Source of the DNA: Actinorhabdospora filicis
Lineage (GTDB): Bacteria > Actinomycetota > Actinomycetes > Mycobacteriales > Micromonosporaceae
DNA length: 64,000 bases
Assembly (NCBI RefSeq): GCF_030269765.1
Contig: NZ_BSTX01000002.1
Span: forward strand, 1,025,379-1,089,378
Direction of reading: 5' to 3'
A program made the position numbers and the translations under genes. This document shows, in pieces, positions 25,723 to 34,448 of the stretch. The first letter of the stretch is position 1. The number at the start of each line of letters is the position of its first letter. The notes below the pieces were generated by a model. That model saw nothing but the letters and a program-made list of their open reading frames with translations. It was not told the DNA's origin and made no database searches.

Positions 25723-26688
25723 ATGAGCAACCTCGACCACAACCCCACCGAAACCACCTGCGCCGCAACCCCCAGCACCACCCCCACCACCGAACTCATC
25801 CCCGGCCACGAAGTCGCCCTCGGCGGAATCCGCGACACCACCACCGTCCACCGCACCCTCCCCAGCCGCACCCGCCGCATGATCGGCGCCTTCTGCTTCA
25901 TCGACCACTACGGCCCACACCCCGCCCACACCCACCCCATGAACGTCCCACCCCACCCCCACACCGGACTCCAAACCGTCTCCTGGCTCATCAGCGGACA
26001 CGTCCAGCACCGCGACTCCACCGGCCGACACCAAACCTTCACCAACGGCGAACTCGGCCTCATGACCGCCGGACACGGCATCACCCACAGCGAAAACACC
26101 ACCCCCGACACCCCACCCACCCTCCACGGCTTCCAACTCTGGATCGCCCTACCCGACCACGCCCGCAACACCACCCCCCACTTCGAACACCACCCCCACC
26201 TACCCACCGACGGCACCACCACCGTCATCCTCGGCACCCACAACGGCACCACCAGCCCCGCCACCACCCACACCCCCCTCCTCTTCCTCCAAATCCAGCT
26301 ACCCCCCAACACCACCCACACCATCCCCCTCAACCCCCACCACGAACACGGAGCCCTCACCGCCACCGGCAACCCCACCATCGACAACACCCCACTCCCA
26401 CCCGGCCCCCTCCTCTACCTCGGCACCAACCGCACCACCCTCACCATCACCACCCACGACCAACCCACCACCCTCCTCATCCTCGGCGGCGAACCCTTCC
26501 AAGAAGAAATCGTCATGTGGTGGAACCTCATCGCCCGCGACCACGACGAAATCGTCACCGCACGCCAAGCCTGGGAAAACCACGACCCCCGCTTCGGCAC
26601 CGTCACCGGCTACACCGGCAAAGGCACCCGACTCGACGCACCCCCCATGCCCACCACCCGACTCAAACCCCGCGGACGCACCCGCTGA
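25723..26688 (+). CDS. Second pirin family protein, G-depleted coding strand
   Basis: 321 residues, again a double cupin: [45 protein letters not shown] (metal-binding His and Glu) and [20 protein letters not shown] near the C terminus. It is closer to the YhaK/pirin-C group than to the neighbour at 24615, so this is a divergent pair and not a recent duplication. The coding strand is remarkably poor in G: Gln is mostly CAA, Glu mostly GAA, Leu CTC, and Thr/Pro/His codons are abundant. This differs from nearby genes, which use CTG, CAG and GAG. The start is the ATG at 25723; sequence before it lacks protein character. Confidence 0.85.
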   Translation: MSNLDHNPTETTCAATPSTTPTTELIPGHEVALGGIRDTTTVHRTLPSRTRRMIGAFCFIDHYGPHPAHTHPMNVPPHPHTGLQTVSWLISGHVQHRDSTGRHQTFTNGELGLMTAGHGITHSENTTPDTPPTLHGFQLWIALPDHARNTTPHFEHHPHLPTDGTTTVILGTHNGTTSPATTHTPLLFLQIQLPPNTTHTIPLNPHHEHGALTATGNPTIDNTPLPPGPLLYLGTNRTTLTITTHDQPTTLLILGGEPFQEEIVMWWNLIARDHDEIVTARQAWENHDPRFGTVTGYTGKGTRLDAPPMPTTRLKPRGRTR

Positions 26689-26701
26689 TAACGTGCACCC
26701 C

Positions 26702-27025
26702 ATGGCACTGGAGATCACCGAACACCACACACCCACCGACGGAGCCGAAGCCAAGAACGGCGACACCGTCTCCGTCCACTACACCGGCACCCTCACCGAC
26801 GGCACCGTCTTCGACAGCTCCGCCGGACGCCAGCCCATCAGCTTCACCCTCGGCGCCGGACAGGTCATCAAAGGCTGGGACCAGGGCCTGCTCGGCATGC
26901 GCATCGGCGGCAAACGCACCCTCACCATCGGCCACGAACTCGCCTACGGCGAAGCGGGATTCCCCGGCGCCATCCCACCCCGCGCCACCCTGATCTTCGA
27001 CGTCGAACTCGTCGGCATCAACTAA
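26702..27025 (+). CDS. FKBP-type peptidyl-prolyl cis-trans isomerase
   Basis: 107 residues, a single minimal FKBP domain. Landmarks are [74 protein letters not shown] and [13 protein letters not shown], preserving the aromatic active-site residues (Tyr, Phe, Trp). No signal peptide or lipobox is seen, so it should be cytosolic. It follows the G-poor pirin gene by 13 nt and partly shares its C-biased codon use. The ATG at 26702 is chosen; a GTG nine bases earlier is in frame. A hairpin follows. Confidence 0.93.
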   Translation: MALEITEHHTPTDGAEAKNGDTVSVHYTGTLTDGTVFDSSAGRQPISFTLGAGQVIKGWDQGLLGMRIGGKRTLTIGHELAYGEAGFPGAIPPRATLIFDVELVGIN

Positions 27026-27032
27026 CGGCGAA

Positions 27033-27060
27033 CGGCCCGGCGCACCACCGCGCCGGGCCG
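27033..27060. terminator. Terminator between FKBP and the convergent hydrolase gene
   Basis: An 11-bp perfect stem CGGCCCGGCGC / GCGCCGGGCCG with an ACCACC loop. There is no U-tract. Confidence 0.65.
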
Positions 27061-27074
27061 CCCACAACACCCAA

Positions 27075-28427
27075 CTACCGCCAACCCCCCACAACCCCAC
27101 CCGGCACACCATCACCCTCATACGGCACCCGCGTGAAAACGAACGTCCCCACATCCAGATGCGACACACCACCCACCGCATCACGCACCACCACCAGGCG
27201 CTCGCCCGCGTAGTAGCCGTCCAGGCCCAGCCACGAGCCGTCACCCAGCGGCCGGAACCGCGAACCGCGGCCCCGCGAGATCGGCGCCAGCTCCAGCCAG
27301 CCCTCCCGCCGCACCCGGATCACGAACGCCCCCGGACCCCAGTACCAGGGACCGGCCAGCTCCAGCAGCGACAGATCCGCGCCCTCCTCGGGCAGCCACT
27401 CCTGCGGGAACACCGGCTCGGCGTCCACGAAGATCCGCAGCAGATCCGGGAACGCGAACCCGTCCGGCGAGGACGTCACGTTGCTCAGCCCCACCACCCC
27501 CGCGTCGGCTCCCGGCGCCACCAGGATCCCCGCCAGGAACCCCGGCATCGACCCGCTGTGACCGATCACCCGGCGCCCCTCCGCCCGCCACAACTGCAGG
27601 CCCAGCCCATAGCCGGAGACCCACTCGTCCCCATCGGACACCCCCACCGGCTCGGCCATCTCCAGCACCGTGTCCGCGCTCAGCACACCCCCGGTGTCAC
27701 CCGACAGGAACGACGCGAACCGCGCCAGGTCGGCCACCGTCGACCACAGCTGACCCGCCGGCCCCATCGCCCCGGTGTCCTGCACCGCCTCGGGCATCAC
27801 CACGTCCATCCACGGATGCACCGCCAGGCCCGTGGCCGCCCGCCCCTCCGGCAGCGCCGTCGTGCGCTTCATGCCCAGCGGCTCCAGCACCTCCCGCGCC
27901 AGCACCCGCGTCCACTCCTCACCCCGCACCCGCGACACCAGCTCGCCCAGCAACGCGAAACCCGGGTTGGAGTAGTGGAAGCCCTTACCCGGCCACGACA
28001 CCGCGACCCCGTCGCCCATCAACCGCACCAGCTCGGCGGAATCCACCCCCGGCGAACGCTCCCACCACGAACCCGGCAGCTCCGCCGGCAGGCCACCCGA
28101 ATGCGACAGCAGCTGCCCCACCGTCCGGTCGCCCACCGCGGTCCCCGGCACGAACGCCTCCAGCCGGTCCGACAGGTCCAGCAGGCCCTCGTCCCGCAAC
28201 CGCATCACCGCCACGGCCACCAGCGACTTGGTCAGCGAGCCGATCCGGTACTGGGTGTCGACGTCCGGCGCCGCCCCCTCCACCCGGCCCCTGCCCGCAG
28301 ACCACACCAGCTCACCCGAGCGCACCACACCGGCCACGATCGACGGGATGCGGCCCTTCGACTGGGCCAGCGCCAGGCGATGCGACAGCTTGCGGGCGGT
28401 GGAATCGAGGACACCGTTCTGCGACAT
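27075..28427 (-). CDS. Serine hydrolase, beta-lactamase (class C/PBP-like) family
   Basis: 450 residues. The catalytic motifs are Ser64-x-x-Lys67 in RIGSLTKSLVAVAVM, Tyr-x-Asn in FHYSNPGFALLGEL and the third motif HSGSMPGFLAG. The last 120 residues form a beta-rich domain (LAGPWYWGPGAFVIRV, GSWLGLDGYYAGERLVVV) like that of D-aminopeptidase/Pab87-type enzymes. There is no signal peptide, so it is probably a cytosolic esterase or peptidase rather than a resistance beta-lactamase. The ATG at 28427 begins the conserved domain. The recombinase gene ends 11 nt upstream on the same strand. Confidence 0.88.
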   Translation of the reverse strand: MSQNGVLDSTARKLSHRLALAQSKGRIPSIVAGVVRSGELVWSAGRGRVEGAAPDVDTQYRIGSLTKSLVAVAVMRLRDEGLLDLSDRLEAFVPGTAVGDRTVGQLLSHSGGLPAELPGSWWERSPGVDSAELVRLMGDGVAVSWPGKGFHYSNPGFALLGELVSRVRGEEWTRVLAREVLEPLGMKRTTALPEGRAATGLAVHPWMDVVMPEAVQDTGAMGPAGQLWSTVADLARFASFLSGDTGGVLSADTVLEMAEPVGVSDGDEWVSGYGLGLQLWRAEGRRVIGHSGSMPGFLAGILVAPGADAGVVGLSNVTSSPDGFAFPDLLRIFVDAEPVFPQEWLPEEGADLSLLELAGPWYWGPGAFVIRVRREGWLELAPISRGRGSRFRPLGDGSWLGLDGYYAGERLVVVRDAVGGVSHLDVGTFVFTRVPYEGDGVPGGVVGGWR

Positions 28428-28437
28428 GCGGCACACC

Positions 28438-29424
28438 CTACCCCGGCTCCCGGCGCACCAGACGGCCCACGAACCCGTAGGTCGGATTGGCCCGGGCGGC
28501 CTCCCGCAGCTCCCGCGCGGTGGCCTTGATGTACCCCTGCGAGGCCGCCAGGCTCCGGTGCCCCAGCAGCTCCATGATCTCGGTCGCCGAGGCCCCCGAC
28601 TGCCCCAGGCGCGTGGCGAAGGTGTGCCGCAGCGCGTGCACCAGCGCACCCCGCTCCACCCGGTCGTCGATACCGGCGCACCGGTAGGACTCCCGCACCA
28701 GGTACTGCAACTGGTTGCGCGACAGCGCCTCACCGGTGTGGCTCACCCACAGCGGCGAGCGCCGGGGGAGCGGATCACGCTCGCCCGGCAGCCGCCCGCG
28801 CCGGGTGTCCAGGTACTCGCCCAGCACCAGCTCCAGCGGGACGTCGACGGGCACCACCCGGTCGGCGTCGCCCTTGCCGCCGCGCACCACCAGGCGCTGC
28901 TCACCGGTGGCCCCGGCCAGATCACCGTAGGACAGGGCCAGCAGCTCGGCGGTGCGCAGGCCGGTCAGCAGCAGCGTGGCCACCACCGCCAGATCGCGCT
29001 CGGGCCAGGGATTGCGGGCCTTGCGGGCCCCGGCGGCGATCGCCGCGAGGAGCCGCTCGGCGGCGTCCTCACCCCGCAGGGGCTTGGGAGAGCGGTCGGG
29101 CACCTTCGGGCGCGCCACACCCGACATCGGGTTGCCGTCGACGATGCCGTCGCCGACGCAGAAGGCGAAGAAGGTGTTCCACGTCGACCAGGCGCGGGCG
29201 ATGGAGGACTTGGCGCGCGTGGCGGCGTACTCGGCGAAGGCGCGGCGCAGGACCACGGGGGACAGGGCGGCGCAGTCCAGCTCGGCGGGGGAGAGGCCCA
29301 GGTCGCGGGCGGCCGCGGCGGAGATGACGGCCAGATCGCGGTGGTAGGCGGCGGTGGTGTGGGGGGAGTCCTTGCGGGGAGCGCGGGAGAGGAAGAACGC
29401 GTCGACGGCGGTGGGGTAGCGCAT
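28438..29424 (-). CDS. Stand-alone XerC/D-like tyrosine recombinase
   Basis: 328 residues. The N-terminal SAM-like core-binding domain (residues 1-100: AYHRDLAVISAAAARDLG, SIARAWSTWNTFFAFCV) and the catalytic domain both look intact. The catalytic set is Arg157 (LTGLRTAELLALSY), Lys184 (GGKGDADRVV), His263-x-x-Arg266 (HALRHTFATRL), His289 (LLGHRSLA) and Tyr298 (SQGYIKAT). It starts at ATG 29424 with GGAGGT close upstream and has its own AT-rich promoter. It is not beside the usual XerC or XerD neighbours and no excisionase or phage genes are near, so it is a solitary integrase of unknown target. It is followed by the serine hydrolase after 10 nt. Confidence 0.92.
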   Translation of the reverse strand: MRYPTAVDAFFLSRAPRKDSPHTTAAYHRDLAVISAAAARDLGLSPAELDCAALSPVVLRRAFAEYAATRAKSSIARAWSTWNTFFAFCVGDGIVDGNPMSGVARPKVPDRSPKPLRGEDAAERLLAAIAAGARKARNPWPERDLAVVATLLLTGLRTAELLALSYGDLAGATGEQRLVVRGGKGDADRVVPVDVPLELVLGEYLDTRRGRLPGERDPLPRRSPLWVSHTGEALSRNQLQYLVRESYRCAGIDDRVERGALVHALRHTFATRLGQSGASATEIMELLGHRSLAASQGYIKATARELREAARANPTYGFVGRLVRREPG

Positions 29425-29506
29425 CGGGACCTCCGGGTGGGGGAGAGGTGGGGGTCTCCCCTGGTTTTCATGTTCTGCGATACGTGGTCGTTTGGGTGAT
29501 TTTTCC

Positions 29507-29535
29507 ATATAAGTGTAGTTATGCGGAATTTGCAA
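29507..29535 (-). promoter_or_regulatory. Promoter for the tyrosine recombinase
   Basis: On the minus strand: TTGCAA (29535-29530), 17-base spacer, TTATAT (29512-29507). It lies in an AT-rich island of about 60 bases and would give a leader of roughly 75 nt. Confidence 0.6.
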
Positions 29536-30074
29536 GGGTTTTCGGGAGGTGGGGTGGACGCTACGGCGGAGGTGCGACAGGACGGTCCCGGCCGGGCCGG
29601 GGGTACGGGGACCGGCCAGGGGAGGTGAGTGCCCGTGCGGTGACACCGGGGGTGTGGAAGCGCGATCTCCGGGGCGCGGGACGTGGCGAGCGACCGGCTC
29701 GGGCCGGACACGCCGCCGCTCGGGTCGCGAGCGCGCCGGGCGATCGTCCACGGTGGCCCGCGGACCGTCCGCGCGGGATTTATGTCAAGCACGATGTGCG
29801 GGGCCGGTAGTCCGGGGTACCGGCCCGCACGCCGTGCCCGTGCCTTATGTCGGGTGCGAACGCCGGCGAGGGCGTACAGGCCGGCCAGAACGCGTAACGC
29901 CTTCGCCCAAGGTCGATGCCAAGGCGTCCTGGAGATCCCCGGGCCCGTGCGCTCGCCATGGCGAGCGCACGCCGGGCGACGTCGTGCCGGTGGGCGTCGG
30001 AGGTGTCCTGTGTGCACGGTCTTCGAGGCTGTCGGGGCCTCTTCCGGCCCCTCTCGGCCCCGCTCAATTTGCGC
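29536..30074. other. Dyad-rich non-coding region between recombinase and monooxygenase genes
   Basis: About 540 bases with no reading frame that looks like protein (all are Arg-rich). It contains at least four inverted repeats. They are CGCGGAC/GTCCGCG at 29759-29773, GGGCCGGTA/TACCGGCCC at 29801-29826, ACGCCTT/AAGGCGT at 29897-29927, and a 24-bp palindrome at 29947-29970. AT-rich islands bound it on both sides (29500-29540 and 30065-30105). It could hold recombination sites, a structured RNA or decayed coding sequence. Confidence 0.5.
29947..29970. repeat. 24-bp perfect palindrome
   Basis: Half-site GTGCGCTCGCCA followed exactly by its reverse complement. As RNA it would form a 10-bp stem with a CATG loop. 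It lies inside non-coding DNA near the tyrosine recombinase. Confidence 0.7.
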
Positions 30075-30106
30075 TTGATAATCAACATTATGTAGTTCTG
30101 TAAAGT
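30075..30106 (+). promoter_or_regulatory. Candidate promoter/operator for the monooxygenase transcript
   Basis: TTGATAATCAA (30075-30085) is a perfect 5-1-5 palindrome and supplies a possible -35 (TTGATA). TGTAAA about 18 bases later is a fair -10. This is an AT-rich island in GC-rich DNA. Confidence 0.45.
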
Positions 30107-30182
30107 TGGGCCCCCTTCCCCGGGGTAGCGCGGGTGCGATAGCTTGCAATGGACCGCGACCCCGCCCCGGGAGGTGAGACCC

Positions 30183-30239
30183 ATGAACGCAGTACGTGGG
30201 TGCTCCCCCTTGCCGGTCACGGTCGGGCGATCGACGTAG
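30183..30239 (+). CDS. Possible 18-residue leader peptide upstream of the monooxygenase
   Basis: An ATG with a strong ribosome site (GGGAGGTGAG, seven bases upstream) opens an 18-codon frame, MNAVRGCSPLPVTVGRST, ending TAG at 30237. It ends 51 bases before the monooxygenase ATG. Between the two lies CGGGAG (30247-30252) and CTCCCG (30272-30277), which can pair and partly mask the GAAAGG ribosome site of the next gene. The ribosome site is better than that of the downstream gene, which is why I consider it real. Function as a translational attenuator is inference. Confidence 0.4.
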   Translation: MNAVRGCSPLPVTVGRST

Positions 30240-30266
30240 GTGTCGCCGGGAGCCGCCTGGATGTGA

Positions 30267-31745
<1,479 letters not shown>

Positions 31746-31800
31746 GCCGGTTCCCCGGGCGGCCGCACCCGGTCGCCCGGGGTTCTTTCCGGACTGGCGA

Positions 31801-31822
31801 CTGTACCGTCTGGACGGTACAG
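31801..31822. promoter_or_regulatory. Perfect TetR operator just before the tetR start
   Basis: CTGTACCGTC-TG-GACGGTACAG: 10-bp arms around a 2-base centre. The last base is two bases before the ATG at 31825, so bound repressor would cover the start site. This is the classical autoregulatory arrangement. Confidence 0.85.
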
Positions 31823-31824
31823 TG

Positions 31825-32364
31825 ATGCTCATGTCCGAGACACGTGAGCGGTTGCTGGACGCCGCCACCCGCGTCCTTCTGGTCGAAGGCGCGGGGGCTC
31901 TCACCCTCGACGCGGTGGCGCGGGAGGCGGGGGTCAGCAAGGGCGGCCTTCTCTATCACTTCTCCAGTAAGCAGGCCCTGGTGGGCGGGATGGTCGAGCG
32001 CCTGGTGGGGCGTTTCGACCGGGCGCTGCGAGGTGCCGGGGACTCCCCCGGCGCGGCGACGCGCACCTACATCGAGGCCACGATCTCCCCGGAGGCCGAG
32101 GGCGCCGGGAGCGAGGCCGACAAGGTGACCGCGGCGCTGTTCGCCGCCGCGCTGGTCGATCCCGAGGCGCTGGCGCCGTTGCGGGAGGTCTACCGGCGGT
32201 GGCAGGAGCGGCTGGTGCGCGACGGGATCGATCCGGTGGAGGCGACGCTGGCGCGGATGGCGGTGGACGGGTGGTGGCTGGCGCGGCTGGTGGACCTGGC
32301 GCCGCCGGACCCCGAGCTGCACCGGGCGCTGCGGGCGCGGCTGCTGCGGATCGGGGAGGTCTGA
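31825..32364 (+). CDS. TetR family repressor (YvaF-like position)
   Basis: 179 residues. The N-terminal HTH (RERLLDAATRVLLVEGAGAL, LDAVAREAGVSKGGLLYHFS) is canonical TetR_N. The ligand domain is helical. ATG 31825 lies directly after a perfect palindrome; another ATG at 31831 is in frame. The stop overlaps the SMR gene's ATG (TGATG). It is likely to repress its own operon, the SMR exporter and DUF5360 protein, until an exported cationic compound binds. The same trio of TetR, SMR and DUF5360 genes exists in Bacillus subtilis (yvaF, yvaE, yvaD), as I recall. Confidence 0.92.
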   Translation: MLMSETRERLLDAATRVLLVEGAGALTLDAVAREAGVSKGGLLYHFSSKQALVGGMVERLVGRFDRALRGAGDSPGAATRTYIEATISPEAEGAGSEADKVTAALFAAALVDPEALAPLREVYRRWQERLVRDGIDPVEATLARMAVDGWWLARLVDLAPPDPELHRALRARLLRIGEV

Positions 32365-32693
32365 TGCCCTGGGTGCTGCTGGCGGTGGCGGTGGTCGGCG
32401 AGGTGGCGGCGACGTTGTCGCTGCGGGCCCTGGCCGGCGGGTTCCGCCCGATGCTCCTCGCGGCGGTCCTGGTGGGTTACGGGGTGTCGTTCACCCTGAT
32501 CGGGATCGCGTTGCGGAGCCTGAACGTGGGCGTGGTGTACGCGATCTGGTCGGGGGTCGGCACCGCGGGGGTCGCGGTGGCGGCCTGGTGGCTGTTCTCC
32601 GAGCGGCTGAACTGGACCGCGGCGGCGGGCATGGCGCTGATCGTGGCGGGCGTGGTCGTGCTGGTGTCCTCGGGGGCGGCCGGGCATGGGTGA
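32364..32693 (+). CDS. SMR family small multidrug transporter
   Basis: 109 residues with four membrane helices: MPWVLLAVAVVGEVAATLSL with the essential Glu13, then MLLAAVLVGYGVSFTLIGIA, VGVVYAIWSGVGTAGVAVAA (the conserved YAIWSG region) and AAAGMALIVAGVVVLVSS. SMR proteins work as dimers that exchange protons for cationic drugs or guanidinium. The ATG overlaps the tetR stop by one base with GGGGAGGT upstream. The next gene starts inside its last codons (8-nt overlap), so all three are translated together. Confidence 0.92.
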   Translation: MPWVLLAVAVVGEVAATLSLRALAGGFRPMLLAAVLVGYGVSFTLIGIALRSLNVGVVYAIWSGVGTAGVAVAAWWLFSERLNWTAAAGMALIVAGVVVLVSSGAAGHG

Positions 32694-33096
32694 GCGCTGG
32701 GTGAAGCGGCTGATGCTGGGCACCGACGTGGGCCTGCTGGCCTACTGGACGGCCTCGGCGCTGGGGGTGTTCACCGCCTACCGCGACGGGGTCATGGCCG
32801 ACTGGAACTGGTCGTTTCTGGGGCTGGACCTGATGGTCAGCGCCACGGGCCTGACGGCGCTGTGGCTGGCCCGGCGGGGAAATCCGGCCGGGCGGTCGCT
32901 GATGCTGGTCTCGCTGGCGCTGACGCACGCCGCCGGGCTGTCGGCGCTGAACTTCTGGGCGCTGCGCGGGGACTACTCCCCCGGCTGGTGGGCGCCGAAC
33001 CTGTGGCTGGCGCTGTTCCCGGTGTTCGGGGTGTGGGTGCTGTTCAGCCGAACTGGAAGGAGCGCTTGGCCAGCCCGTACCAGTAGCCGTCGATGA
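32686..33096 (+). CDS. DUF5360 (YvaD-like) membrane protein
   Basis: 136 residues with about four membrane segments: LMLGTDVGLLAYWTASALGV, WSFLGLDLMVSATGLTALWL, SLMLVSLALTHAAGLSALNF and WWAPNLWLALFPVFGVWVLF. The order and its place after TetR and SMR genes match YvaD/DUF5360. The last 18 residues (RTGRSAWPARTSSRR region) are Arg-rich and overlap the 3' end of the convergent dioxygenase gene by 53 bp. The natural end may once have been near residue 120. Its function is unknown; co-translation suggests it aids the SMR exporter. Confidence 0.8.
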   Translation: MGERWVKRLMLGTDVGLLAYWTASALGVFTAYRDGVMADWNWSFLGLDLMVSATGLTALWLARRGNPAGRSLMLVSLALTHAAGLSALNFWALRGDYSPGWWAPNLWLALFPVFGVWVLFSRTGRSAWPARTSSRR

Positions 33097-33808
33097 CGGC
33101 GTGGCCCGCGGCGTCGTCCTCCTCGGCGGCGCCGAGGGCCACGAACAGCGGGGCGTAGTGCTCGGTGCGGGGGTGGGCGATGTGCGCGGCGGGGGCCTTG
33201 CGCTGGAAGTCCAGGAGGGCGTCGACGTCGCGTGCGGTGACGGCCTCCTGGGTCCAGTGGTCGAACTCCCTGGACCAGGCGGGGGCCTCGTCGGTGCCCA
33301 GGCCCGGGTCGATGCCGCGCAGGTTGTGGGTGGTGAAGCCGGAGCCGACGATGAGGACGCCCTGGTCGCGCAGTGGGGCCAGGGTCTTGCCGACGCCGTA
33401 GAGCTCGGCGGGGTCGAGGGTGGGCATCGACATCTGCAGGACGGGGATGTCGGCCTCGGGGAACATCTCCTTGAGGGGGACGTAGGCGCCGTGGTCGAGG
33501 CCGCGGCCGGGATCGTGGTGGACGCCGGGGAGGAGCCTGGCCACGTCGGCGGCCAGGCCGGGTGCCCCGGGCGCGGGGTAGGTGACGTCGTAGTAGTGCT
33601 GCGGGAAGCCCCAGAAGTCGTAGACGAGCGGGACGGTCCGGGTGGCGCCGATGGTGAGGGGGTCGTTCTCCCAGTGCGCCGAGACCACCAGGATCGCCTC
33701 GGGCCGCTCCAGGCCGGCCGACCACGCGGCGAGCTGGCGGGTCCACAGGGCGTCGTCGGCCAGGGGTGGCGCGCCGTGGGAGAGGTAGATGGCGGGGGTG
33801 CGGGTCAT
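33044..33808 (-). CDS. DODA/YgiD-type extradiol ring-cleavage dioxygenase (LigB superfamily)
   Basis: 254 residues. Metal and catalytic motifs are AIYLSHGAPPL (His), ILVVSAHWENDP (His), GLDHGAYVPLKEMFP (His) and AAHIAHPRTEHYAPLFVALG (His, Glu). Family members such as E. coli YgiD cleave 4,5-DOPA. Iron or zinc is the likely metal. It is divergent from a MarR gene with two operator copies between them, so expression is probably induced by a phenolic compound. Confidence 0.9.
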   Translation of the reverse strand: MTRTPAIYLSHGAPPLADDALWTRQLAAWSAGLERPEAILVVSAHWENDPLTIGATRTVPLVYDFWGFPQHYYDVTYPAPGAPGLAADVARLLPGVHHDPGRGLDHGAYVPLKEMFPEADIPVLQMSMPTLDPAELYGVGKTLAPLRDQGVLIVGSGFTTHNLRGIDPGLGTDEAPAWSREFDHWTQEAVTARDVDALLDFQRKAPAAHIAHPRTEHYAPLFVALGAAEEDDAAGHAVIDGYWYGLAKRSFQFG

Positions 33809-33821
33809 GGCGGGCTCCTAG

Positions 33822-33863
33822 CTTGAGGTTTCAACCATATCCCCGGTTGCTTGAGAGTTCAAG
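33822..33863. promoter_or_regulatory. Two MarR operators, TTGA-N4-TCAA, between dioxygenase and marR
   Basis: CTTGA-GGTT-TCAAC (33822-33835) and CTTGA-GAGT-TCAAG (33850-33863), centres 28 bp apart. The pair lies between divergent starts at 33808 and 33882, so one regulator could control both genes. Confidence 0.8.
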
Positions 33864-33881
33864 TGTTCCTAGGCTGGTGAC

Positions 33882-34448
33882 ATGACGACGCGGTGGCTGG
33901 ACGAGGACGAGCAGCGCTCCTGGCGGGCGTTCATGTGGGGTTCGCGGCTGCTGATGGAGGCCCTCGACCGGCAGTTGCAGCGCGACGAGGGCCTCCCCCA
34001 CGCCTATTACATGATCCTCTCGGCGCTGTCGGAGGCACCGGGGCGCACACTGACGATGAGCGAGCTCGCCCAGACCGTGCGCGGCTCGGCTTCGCGGCTG
34101 TCGCACGCGGTGGCCCGGCTGGAGGAGGCGGGCCTGGTGCGCCGGGAGCGGCACCGCAGCGACAAGCGCACCACGATGGCGATGCTGACCGAGGAGGGCG
34201 TGGCCAAGGTGGTGGCCGCCGCGCCCGGGCACGTCGAGGCGGTGCGGAACCTGCTGTTCGACCGGCTCACCCCCGAGCAGGGCGAGCAGCTGGGGCTGAT
34301 CTTCCGGACGGTGCTGGGCGGCCTGGACGACCTGGACGCCCCGGCGCGGCGGTGGTCAGGTGAGCGCGTGGCGGCGGTGGGCGGCGATGACCTCGCCGGC
34401 GGTGAGCAGGGCCATGAGGGTACCGATGACCACGATCGTCCACGGTAG
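33882..34448 (+). CDS. MarR family transcriptional regulator
   Basis: 188 residues. The winged helix includes PHAYYMILSALSEAPGRTLT, MSELAQTVRGSASRLSHAV and LEEAGLVRRERHRSDKRTTM, with the wing Arg-x-x-x-Asp-Lys-Arg typical of MarR. The usual family length of 145-160 residues ends near FRTVLGGLDDLDA. The last 35 residues (GERVAAVGGDDLAGGEQGHE and on) are hydrophilic and overlap the convergent ltrA gene by 93 bp, suggesting that an earlier stop codon was lost. It is adjacent to the dioxygenase with two shared operators. Confidence 0.9.
   Translation: MTTRWLDEDEQRSWRAFMWGSRLLMEALDRQLQRDEGLPHAYYMILSALSEAPGRTLTMSELAQTVRGSASRLSHAVARLEEAGLVRRERHRSDKRTTMAMLTEEGVAKVVAAAPGHVEAVRNLLFDRLTPEQGEQLGLIFRTVLGGLDDLDAPARRWSGERVAAVGGDDLAGGEQGHEGTDDHDRPR

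Noticed and set aside
27075-28427. Antibiotic-resistance beta-lactamase
   Set aside because: No signal peptide, and it carries an extra C-terminal beta domain as in peptidases and esterases of this fold.
29448-30103. Several Arg/Gly-rich frames in the non-coding region upstream of the monooxygenase
   Set aside because: Composition is what high-GC non-coding DNA gives; no recognisable domain, and frames cross several strong dyads.
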